From Forficula auricularia (taxonomy: Eukaryota; Arthropoda; Insecta; Dermaptera; Forficulidae): a stretch of DNA of 64,000 nt. The notes beneath the pieces are model-generated. The model saw only the letters and a list, made by a program, of their open reading frames with translations. It was not told where the DNA came from and did no database searches. Shown piece after piece: positions 33,687 through 45,700 of this stretch; the stretch's first letter is position 1; every line of letters starts with the position of its first letter. The position numbers were made by a program, and so were the translations under genes. The stretch is from the NCBI GenBank assembly GCA_024734495.1, contig JALMQS010000061.1:9032286-9096285 (forward strand), written 5' to 3'.

Positions 33687-33756
33687 ATGTCAGTTATAAT
33701 CGAAACGACAGTTGGTGATTTCACAGTAGACTTATTAATATCCAAAAGGCCAAAAG
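33687..33756 (+). CDS. PPIL4: PPIL4 exon 1
   Basis: It encodes [17 protein letters not shown]... to RPK plus one base; donor GGTAAA. The N-terminus aligns with the family start (MAVLLETTLGD in human). Confidence 0.92.
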
Positions 33757-36700
33757 GTAAATAAAATTATTTTTTAGGTTTCTTTATCTAAAATGTATTT
33801 TTCTCTATAATTTTGAAATAATATATATTTTTTCAATTTAAATTTCAGTTTGTTTTAATTTTTTGAAACTGTGTAAAATGAAATATTATAATTTGAATTT
33901 GTTCCATTCAATACAAACTGACTTTCTTGCACAAACTGGAGATCCAACTGGAAAAGGAACAGAAGGACAATCTATATTTAGGTAAGTTTTAAGATTTCAA
34001 TTTGATAACATTTTCTAAAGTGTCACAAGGCCAATGAGAATTGTTCATTTGGCTCTAAATTTTCACTTATTGAACTTTTCACAGGTTCGGTTTTCGATTT
34101 CGGTTCGATTAGATAAAATAAAATGCTTTGGAAGTTCTTATTGTTGAATTGTTTATTAGAACTTGTTGATAAAAATTACATTTTGCACCATTAAATATAT
34201 TTATTAATTAATTTAGACTTATGCAAACTTAAAAACGGGGAATCCCAAAACTTAGTTAACTTCAATGCAGTGAAAACTCAGTGTTGCCTTATTTCTAGGC
34301 GCGTCGATAGAAACCTCCCAAACATATCATTCGATTCAAATTCACTGGAATTCAGGGATAAAATTTCAATGCTAGGCGTCACACTAGGGTCTGACCTTTC
34401 TTGGAATGACCATATCTCAACCACTGCTAAAGCTGCAGCGCGCAAGCTTGGTCTCCTTTTTAGGTCTAGGCGCTATTATACTCCCAGTCAACTTCTTATA
34501 CTGTATAAGGCTCAAATTCGTCCCTGTCTCGAATATGGCCCTCATCTGTGGATGTAGTTCAGAAGCGAGCAATTAAACTAATAAGAGACCCGGGCCTAAC
34601 TAACTCAATCGACTCCCTGGCTCACCGAAGAACTGTTTCTGCCCTTTCCCTGTACTACAGATACTATCATGGTGTCTGTTCAGTCGAGCTGAAATCAATT
34701 ATCCTCCATAAAGCCCTCTTTACGGGAAACACGCGGTTTTCGAACGCTCAACACCCCTTCGCTGTCAAATCGGATAAAAATCGAACAAGCGCTTTCGCCA
34801 ACTCTTTTTATTCCTATGACCCCCAGAGACTGGAACTCGCTCCCTCCCACCATCTTTCCCGCGAATTATAACCTTCAGCTGTTTAAGACCCGTATCCACA
34901 GATACCTTCGACCCCTACCCAGCCCATAAAAACCCTTCTTCTCCTTCTTTTCACGATGGAGGGGCCAACCCAGACCTTTAGGGGATGCACCTTTTTGGTG
35001 TAACTCCTTCTCTCATCATTTTCATTAAAAAAAAAAAAAAAAAAAAATAGCAAACCTAGACAAATTCGTTTATCCTTATGACCTCCTTTCCTTAACTTCC
35101 AACCTTCATTTGTTGAAGACCCGCATCCACAGGCACCTTCTGAACAACTCTGACCTAGCCACTAAAATTTCTTTCACACCGCAGGAGTTTCTCCTCGCAT
35201 CAATATCATCAAAATAAGCCGGCCAAATTCAAGTCTGACTGGATACTGGAGTTCCGTACCTTATTTATATCTTCCTAAATATTTGAGAAATCAAATTTGT
35301 TCTTATTTGTCGTTATTAAGGAGAGAATGAAAGAATTGGTGGAATTTTTTTATTCCAAAATTACCCACCGGGAGAATATAGATACTCAGAACTGGTTAAT
35401 CGTATGTTTCCTATATTTGATTCAATTGCGAATCGAATGCAGGTGATTTTTGTCAAATATTAACTGAAAATAATATCTGAAATTATATATTTCTAACTTG
35501 AAATAATGAAGTTAAATAAATTTATAATTTTCTCATTAATATATTAAAGAATATTTAACACATTAATGAGAATTGTTTTGGTCGCGCTTTTTGAACAAGA
35601 TATATATCGTGAGACTACTGATAGTTGAAGCTATTGGAGTCTGCTGAGTCTTAAGTCTGAACCAAGAGAGAATGAAAAAAGATATGATTGAAAAGTTTTT
35701 GTTTTGCCGAGAGTAGCAGAGTTGTTGATTCACAAAGAGAAACAAAGAGGTTGTCCTCTGCTTGATGCAAATAAACATACACACATATATATCGAGATGA
35801 TATATCTGTATATATATTATTTATTTGTTTGAGACTATAGTTTCGAAGACTTGGTCTTCATCATCAGTCTTTCTTCAATTATAAATGTTTTTTCATGGAG
35901 TCAATATCCATATGATATATATGTGAGTATGTTTATTTGCATCAAGCAGAGGACAACCTCTTTGTTTCTCTTTGTGAAAAAAGATATGATCCGTCTAGCT
36001 ATAATCCAATGTCATTATTGCGTTTAGCCCCCATGACACTTGGATGGATCACCAAATGAATTTGAAATCTGAGATGTTATATATTATACATACGATTAAT
36101 TAATGGCAAGCACCTAACATACTTGCAAACAGATAGGGCGCTCTGGACTGGGAGATTGAATATATAACATCTCAGATTTCAAATTCATTTGGTGATCCAT
36201 CCAAGTGTCATGGGGGCTAAACGCAATAATGACGTTGGATTATAGCTAGATGGATCATATCTTTTTTCATTCTCTCATGTTTCAGACTTAAGACTCAGCA
36301 GACTCCAATAGCTTCAACCAGCAGTAGTCTCCCGATATATATCTTGTTCAAAAAGCGCGATCAAAACAATTCTCATTAATGTGTTAATTATTCTTTAATA
36401 TATTAATGAGAAAATTATAAATTTAACAGAACTGGTTGTTTGTGTATCAACTCGATAGATGAGTATTATAGGTTTAGGGTGGCAGAGGAAGTGCCTTGGA
36501 CGGATTATGTTCATCAGGGTTATTCGCTTTGGTGAATGTAGTTTATGAACATTCAGGAAGTCAAAGTATGTTAATCTTGCGAGGGATAATGAATTTTATA
36601 CCCAACATGGCTATGTGGTGGTTCCTTTTGAGTGCATGTAGCATAGCGGCACCTCCCTCCATTAATTTATTAGGCGAAGTGAGTTTGTTGGTGGGTGTAG

Positions 36701-39700
36701 TAAGTAAATGGAGCCAACTTTAGCATGTTAGCTTTAATAATAGTGTCGTTTTTAGCAGCAGGTTATAGATTTAAAACTTTCCCCAAACTTCTAGTTTATG
36801 TTTCCTCTACCTTTCAGTAGCATGTAATCCAACGACAAACCCAATTTTTCAACCAAAACTAAATTGAATTTTATAGTTTGTTTTAAACCTTGGAACCTTC
36901 CTACTTATCTGTGTTAACTCTTTTCAATGAACTCCCCTTTTAATCTTAAGTTACTAGAGAAATAATTTTACAATCTATTTCTAATAAAACCCTTATTAAA
37001 TGGACCCCCAAAGGAAAGGTCAAATCCAACTATTTTTTTTTCTCCCTCCCCGATGTACTTTAAGTTCATAATTTATGATTATGAAATTATCATTGAATTA
37101 TAAATATTGTAACTGATTCATTATTGTTTATTACATAATTTATAGTGTGTTATAAAATATTTCAGAAATATTTTTTTATAATAATCTAATTAATTTATAT
37201 TATCTTATTATAAACTATCATAGGTCAATAATTTTAAGTAAAGGCACTTGTGAACGCCGACAGGTCCAAAAATTACCTCTTCACCAATTTGGCGCTCTCT
37301 CATATCGTCATTTTAAAGTGAATTAATTTAAACAAATTTAATCTAATTCTTCTTAACCCTAGATAACAAATCATTCGTCCTCGCGACGACGCACCTCCGC
37401 TCGAATCTGAAGTTCACAAACTTCCCTGCGCTCCAGGCCCATCATTCTTTTTCTACCTCAATAATTTGAATAAACAGTGCAGTGTGTGATGCAATTGTGT
37501 TCACAATTCAATTAGAAATTGACTTACGGCTATCCCGTCGTCCGCTTGACCAAAGTTTAGTTGCTACGTAACTTTTATGCAAATGTTAGTAAGTTATAGA
37601 CTCCAAAATTATAATAGCTAAAAATATGTAATAATTCTGAGGGATAGCTACTATTATAAGGATAAACTCTACAGAGTTTCAAATTTTTTGAACCATTACT
37701 TTGGCCGGAATAAAAAATTGATCGTTCAATGCCAACCCCATCTTATTTAGATGGGAAACTTGCATCGCTGTGCAGCACAGGTTAAAATTGAGATAGAGAC
37801 TTGAAACTTGGGGGATATTTTTTTTTATTTCTTTCGAACCATATGAGCCTCTGCCAGCGTAAAAATTCGAAAATACCTAAAATAAGGACCACAAGAATGA
37901 AATTTGCGGCCCTCATAATATGGGCATATGTAGCAACTGTGTGTAATCATATTTCCTAAATAATTCATTCGTATTTAGTTCCACCTTACCCATACTACTG
38001 AGCCATGTAACAAGTTCCCATTTTTATTAAACAATTTTGTTGATATTAACGTTTTTTTAATGCCTAGTCCGGCAATTCTACGGTAACTGTGGCGCCACCA
38101 AAATAAGACGAAAATGAAGAATACCATTTTTTGAGATTTCGCTTAGTTTTCGAGATATGGAGCTTAAAAAATACTGTTTTTTGAATTTATTTTTCAATTG
38201 TTTTTTGATACGGCAACTTTAGTATCACGGGTGTTCCCTGTGGCGCCGCTACTAATGACGGATTCTTTTAGAAAATGAATATTAATTAAAAAATAATTAG
38301 TAAATGCCCAAAAAAAATCGAATATGTAAAAGTCGTTGCCGGTTCGGTTAAGATATATTCAATTCGGCTCGGTTCGGCTTGTATATCTTCATTTCGGGCT
38401 GGTTTTTAGGCGATTAGGTTGGCGAACCTTTCAAAGTTTGTTCGGGAACCCATTTTTTTTATCTAAATGAACCGAGATGATGAATAGAACCAAACCTATG
38501 AAAAGTCCTAAAAGTGAAAATTGTCAACGCCCACTGGCGCACACTTGAGACAATTTGAGACATCACAGTCCATTAACTCAATTTCAGTTCAAATTTGTAG
38601 TTTAAAATTTTATTTTTACTTTCTTACTTATTTTATCTAGTTCTAAAAGAATCCATCATCGGTTAGCGGCGCCACACGGAACCCATTATACTACGGTTTC
38701 CGTGGTTTCTATAAAAAACAATTGAAAAATAAAAAAAAAAAAAAAAAAAAAAGGAAAAACAGTATTTTTTAAACTGGATATCTCGAAAACTGGGCGAAAT
38801 CTCGAAAAATGGTATTCTTCATTTTCGTCTTATTTTGGTGAGTACTAAAAGAATACATCGTCAGATAGCGGCGCCACAGTTACCGTAGAATCTCCCCTAG
38901 TCCGAATATTTAGTTATAATGTAACTGGGAATTAAGTTTAGTTATCTAGGGTTAAATAGATCTTTACAGGGATACCTCACAGCCCATGAAATAAAAAATA
39001 TTTTTTATTTTCGACCCCACAAAAAAATTCGATATTCCTCAAAATAATCACAAGATTAAAATTTTAATACGATTTTCGATTTTGGCGAAAATGAATACAT
39101 ATATGTACTTATATTCTAAATGTCTTTCTGTTTTTTTTTTTTTTTTTTTATTTCATGAGCTACAATGCTCTGTCAGACGGACAGCCATTGTATCGACACT
39201 AATCGGGTCCCGTTTTACTTTTGAACAGAATCCTAACAAAAACAAAAAATAACAGACTTTTTGATGATAAAATAATTGTGTGTTTGTTATTTATTTATGA
39301 AAAAAAGTGAAGTTTGTGTTGGGTTTTTTAAAATACATTGTAGAAAATGATTTATCTAGAAGTAACACTACTATATTTTTATTTTAACCTATTGTAAATT
39401 TGATAATTATTTAATTTTAATTTTATCATTTTATAATTTCAGTTTCTTTCTCGGAGAAAATGCAAAATATTATCATTCTGATACGAGACCACCTATTTTA
39501 CACAATCGCATTGGATTAATTTCAATGGTCAATTGTGGAGAGAACAGGTTCGGATCTCAATTTTTCATTACCTTAGGTAGAGATTTACAATCACTTGATA
39601 ATAAACATTGCGTGTTTGGAGAAGTTACAGAAGGTATGGAAATTCTATCCAAATTAAATGAAACTATATGTGATCATAATCACCGTCCATTTAGAGATAT

Positions 39701-42700
39701 AAGGTTAGTATTATCATTATTAATCATTTAAAATAACTTTTTTTTGCACGAAATTTTCTTTGGAGAGAGACGGACTGGTAGAACTTTTAATTGAAAGTAA
39801 TGGAAGGCAGCCCAGGAGTAGTGAGGAAATAACTATAAATAAAATAAATAAGAAAATTAACACATATCCAAATAAGGTGTAATTTATTGGATTCTTTTCT
39901 CATTTCCCTTCAAACCGACGTTTCGGAGGATTCTCCCTCTCCCCTTCTTCAGGGTTTCAAGGGGTCAATGAAGGAAACCCTGAAGAAGGAGGGAAGAATC
40001 CTCCGAAACGTCGGTTTGAAGGGAAATGAGGAAAGAATCCAATAAATTACACCTTGACAAAGAGAAACAAAGAGGTTGTCCTCTGCTTGATGCAAATAAA
40101 CATACACACATATATATAATTTCGATATATATGTGTGTATGTTTATTATTTGCATCAAGCAAAGGACAACCTCTTTGTTTCTCTTTGTGAATCAACAAGT
40201 CTGCTACTCTCGGCAAAACAAAAAATTTTCAATTATATTATACCTTATTTGGATATGTGTTAATTTTTTCTTCTCTCACTACCCCTGGGCTGCCTTCCAT
40301 TACTTTCAATTGAGATTTAAAATAACATTTTATGGAGGTTTGATGGAGCGGCAGCATCTCAATTGATAACTAATACTATCATTTTAATATCGTTAATTTT
40401 TTTAGAATTACTCATACTATTATTCTTGAGGATCCATTTTTGGATCCTACAAACCTCATATTTCCCGAGAATTCACCTGAGCCTACTCCAGACAAATTAT
40501 TAACGGACCGTATAGCTGCTGATGAAGAAATTGACGAGGGTGAAAATATCTTAGAAATAGAAGAAAGGCAGAGAATGAGAGAAGCAAAAGCTCAAGCAAC
40601 TATTTTAGAAATGGTTGGGGATATACCACATGCAGAAATAGCACCTCCAGAAAATGTATTATTTATCTGCAAATTAAATCCTTTAACTAAGGAAGAGGAT
40701 CTGGAAATTATTTTCAATCGTTTTGGCAAAATAAATAGGTATAAATACAATTTATTTATTCTTTCAAGTTACTGATCATCAAAAAAATTCAGAATCTTAT
40801 ATTAAGTTTACCATTAATAAAAAAAAATCAAACTTAATAAGTCACACATATCTGTCAATAAAAATAAATTATTTTTAATTTATTAATTATTACATTTAAT
40901 TAGTAATTTAAAATATTCTTATTAAAATCTCATACCAAGGGACCGTCCATAAAATACGTCTTCCTAAATTCAGGCATTTAGGACCTCCCTTCCTGCCTTG
41001 TTACACAAAATTCGTCACATTTTTGTAAACCCTCTAGTTATAATTACGCTACGATACCCTAGGACCATCTTCCTTTCTTAAAACGAAAAATGAACGATAA
41101 TTTGTATAAATTTAAGTAATACAAGTATACAAACATATTCATAAAAATTAAATTTATTTAAAAGAAAATAAATTTTGTGATTATGGCTGTTAAAAGAATC
41201 TCAACCAAAACATTCTGTAAAATATCAGGCCAAGTTCGAAAAAGTAGTGAAATCTAGTGTGCAGCCCAGTTAAATTCGCCAAGAATAGTTAAGTTGAGAG
41301 ATCTACTATTTTCTCAACTTTATTATTCTTGGCGAATTTAACTTGGCTCCACACTAGATTTCACTACTTTTTCGAACTTGGCCTGTTTTTTCACAGAATA
41401 TTTTCTCTTCTTTTTGTAAGTTATGAGTTATGAGGAAACCCATTGGTCCAAAGGGTTAAAAATTTAATTTTTAACCCCCCCCCCCCTTCCGTTTCGGGTG
41501 GTTAGTTTTTGAATTTCTAGCCTTCAGGGGCCCCACATAATATGTATACAAAATTTAGTTGAGTTTGGTCCAACGGGCTAGAATTTTCATTTTTGATCCT
41601 CCTCCCTATTTTGAAGGGGTTGAAAGATAGAAAGTTTGAATTTTTAGAATTTTTCCTTTGTTTGTGTCCCAAACTCTAGTAGCAGGCGAAATTTCATGAT
41701 GCTGGAATGATGTGAAGTACCCTATAGGTTTTGATGACCTGTCAGTGAGTCAATGAGTGCCAAAATTAGCTATTTTCTCAGGTCCATATCTCAGAATCTA
41801 TTTAAGCTATTTTATTGAAATTTGGTACTCTCCTCATGATGGATTACATAATTTCATGTGTATAATTTCAGCTCTCTATCTCAAATGGATTCCGAGCTGC
41901 AGGGGGGTCGAAATTGGCTCGAAATGGTTCGTGTAAATAGTGTACAGCGTGTACGGCCAAGCTAATGCTCGAACTTGGCCTGCGCACGCTCTGCGTTTTG
42001 ATAAAAATGAAAATAATGTATCTATATGAGGTCACGTTTGCTCAGAATGATTTATTATAAATGTTGTAACGCTTGGCTATATCACCCTCCCCCCTTTGAA
42101 AATTAACGAATCAATATTTTTTATTATTTTAGTTGCGAAGTTATAAAAGATGAAATCACAGGAAACTCTTTACAATATGCATTTATTGAATTTGATAATA
42201 GAAAATCATGTGAGGATGCTTATTTTAAAATGGATAATGTTCTTATTGATGACAGAAGAATTCATGTTGACTTCTCTCAAAGTGTAGCCAAATATAAATG
42301 GAAAGGAAAAGGTATTTATAAAATTTTGTAGACTTAAATATTTTATTATTACGGTATATACAGGGTGATTAATACGAAAGTAAAATATTTTAATATATTT
42401 TTAGGGAGGTCATTTTAAGTCATAAAATGTTAAATGAAAATACGGCAGTTCCGGTCGACCGGTGACATCCTAGCATATGTAACTCATATCTGGAATAAAA
42501 CCCTGGAGGCCGGGAATGAGACCCTCGGCGTAACTTTAGACATCTCAAAAGCCTTCGATATGATCTGGCACAAAAATCTTCTTGCCAAATTGACCTCCGT
42601 CGGCCCTGCGCCGAAACTCTGCAAGTTGTTCGAAAGTTTTCTTACAGACCGTAGTATTAAGGTTGTCATCGATGGAATATCATCTTCCCCCTTCCACACC

Positions 42701-45700
42701 AACGCTGGAGTCAGGGATCGGTTATCTCCCCTACGCTTTTTCTTATCTATATCAACGACCTTCTAAACCTGCCCTCCAATCCGGTACATTGTTACGCAGA
42801 TGACATAACATAACGCCCCTGCATCGCATAAAAACCGAGCAGACATTGCCTCCTCAATAAATTTAGACTTAGGCAGACTTAAAAACTGGGGGATCCCAAA
42901 ACTTAGTTAACTTCAATGCAGTGAAAACTCAGTGTTGCCTTATATCTAGGCGTGTCGACAGAAACCTCCCAAACATATCATTCGATTCAAACTCACTGGA
43001 ATTTAGGGATAAAATTTCAATGCTAGGCGTAACTCTAGGATCTGACCTTTCATGGAATGACCATATCTCAACCACTGCTAAAGCTGCAGCGCGCAAGCTT
43101 GGTCTTCTATTTAGGTCTAGACGCTATTATACTCCCAGTCAACTTCTTACACTGTATAAGGCTCAAATTCGTCCCTGTCTCTAATATGGCTCTCATCTGT
43201 GGAGGGGTGCCTCCAAGCATTCTCTTGCTACACTGGATGAGATTCAGAAGCGAGCAATTAAACTAATAGGAAACCCGGCTCTAACCAACTCACTCGACTC
43301 TCTGACTCACCGAAGAACCGTTTCTGTCCTTTTCCTGTACTACAGATACTATCACGGTGTTTGTTCAGTCGAGTGAAATCAATTATTCCCCCTAAAGCCC
43401 TCTTTACGAGAAACAAGCGGTTTTCGAACGCTCAGCACCCCTTCGCTGTCAAATTGTATAAAAATCGAACAAGCGCTTTCGCCAACTCTTTTATTCCTAT
43501 GACCTCCAGAGACTGGAACTCGCTCCCTGCCACCATCTTTACCGCGACTTATAACCTTCAGCTCTTTAAGACCCGTATCCACAAATACCTTCGACCCCCG
43601 CCCAACCCATAAAATTCTTTCTTCTTCTTCTTTTCACGATTGATGGGCCAACCAAGGCCTTTAGGGGTTGCACCTTTTTGGTGTAACTCCTCTCATCATT
43701 TTCATTTAAAAAAAAAATTTACAATTGCTTTCCCTTACACTGGCCCATCAAGATTTTATTTACATTGTTCATTCATTTAATATCTATTTAACAATGAAAA
43801 CAACACACAATTATTATTAATTGTTCTTTAAAAACAGTACATAATATCTTGGGGCCACCTAAAAGACCTCGTTTACACTGTTGAATTTTGCGAGCAATTG
43901 TCCCAAAGAATAAATGCTGCCACTCATATTCCTAACAACAATGCTACGGGCTTATTGACACATTAACTCAAGAGTGACAAACTTGCATACGATCTCAAGG
44001 AGCACATTTTGAGCAGCTTTTCTGAGCATTAATTTTGTTATCAAAATAACAATTAATATTAATTGTGTGTTATTTGAAATGTTAAGGTAGTTGTTACGCC
44101 AAATGGGTTTTCTTAGGATTTTTTTGAAATTTATTAACAATATAGTTCCGGAGATATTAAATTTCAAAAATAGAGTTTTTCAGGCTCTTTAACATTGCAC
44201 TATACGGGATTCCGGAAAATTTACATACATATTTAATTATAATTAAAAAACCCTTCTTACCATTTTTATAAAAAACTAAACCAACATTAAACAATAACCA
44301 ATACATATTTTAAGACAATTTTGATTCATAGTTACAACACAGTTTCTGAGATAATAATGAATAAATAATGAAAAATGTATAAAAAAAATTTACACTAAAA
44401 ACAATTTGGCAACAGCGCATTTATTTAACCAGCGATAAAGCTATGCGCTAGATTTTTTCAAAATTATAATTTTCATAAGGTGTAAAGTAGGCGTTGATTA
44501 CATTCGTTAAAAAATAACAAAACGATTTTTATAGAAATAAATCGACCTTTAAAATGTATTTTATCTGTCATTTTAATATAAAAATATTCAATCTCTTACA
44601 ATGGTGCCAGATTTGTCAAACGAGCACGGGATTGGCTAGAATCGATACATAAACAGCAAAAAGTTTTGAACTTATGAATTATGAATCCTTATTGTCTGTT
44701 CTATATACTCTAGCATTAACTTTTTGCTAGTATTGTCGCGAAACAACTGCCTTAAATAGATATTCAATGTATGTATATATTTCTAAATAAAATCTTGATC
44801 AGCCGTAGTTCTGTAAGGAATTAAATTTTCATATGACGATTTTTGCTTAAAATGACGTTCCTGTGGCGGTCTTGATCGGCGAGAGACTGGGAGATTCCCC
44901 GTGAGCCGGCAGACCCCAACCTTTTTCGTCAATTCAAACTTTATTTTAATTTTCAATAGAAAAACAAAGGGTCAACCAATTTCAAAATTTAGCTTGCTCT
45001 GCATAGACAATCCCCTCCCGAAAATATAAATTCGTCGGGGTCGGTCCATTAATATTTTTCACAGCTGCTACTGTGACTTTCCCAACAATTTCCCAAAGTT
45101 TTTACATTGTTAATCAGCCTGTATATTTAATATAAAAAATTATTATTATTATTCAGTTCCATTTTCAGTATTAGATGTGACAAATCAGAGGAAAAAAGGA
45201 AGAATTAAACACCGTGTTAAAACATGCGGCCAAATGCAACATTTCGCCAATTTATTGTGCCTTCATCAGGCTCTACACAAAAAATAAATACAAATGAATC
45301 ATTCACAATCATCAAAATCAACCCAGACATTATAGAATTTAATTACCTTGATCAAATTTACAAAACACTTCTTCATTTATTTTCTTACTAATTAGAATAT
45401 ATATATATATACAAGCTGCGTCAGGCGTGCCACCGGCACGCCCTCTGCACCTTGGCCCTCTGGGCGGGTGGCCCTGGCGGGCAGCGTCTCGAGACGGCCA
45501 AAAGTTTGTTTGCAATATAATTTTGTTGAACTGTATTTTAATTAAATAGGTATATTTTATTAATTAAAAATCAGCTCCAAGAAATAATTTAACTCATTGC
45601 GAAAGCAAAATAATTTTTTTTATAGATTGTAGATATTATTTATTTTGAGCATATTTAAAAAAAAATTGATATTTAGGTACTAACTAAATTTATTATATAA

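Noticed and set aside
36496..36723. A nuclear membrane-protein gene
   Set aside because: The sequence is a mitochondrial ND4 fragment with a frameshift, hence a NUMT.
43952..44167. A minus-strand 71-codon gene
   Set aside because: Low-complexity Ile/Leu-rich frame crossing a transposon boundary; no support.
45230..45270. A further hammerhead on the minus strand next to the Penelope fragment
   Set aside because: CTGATGA and GAAA are present, but stem II and stem I do not pair, so it is mentioned only as a weak motif.
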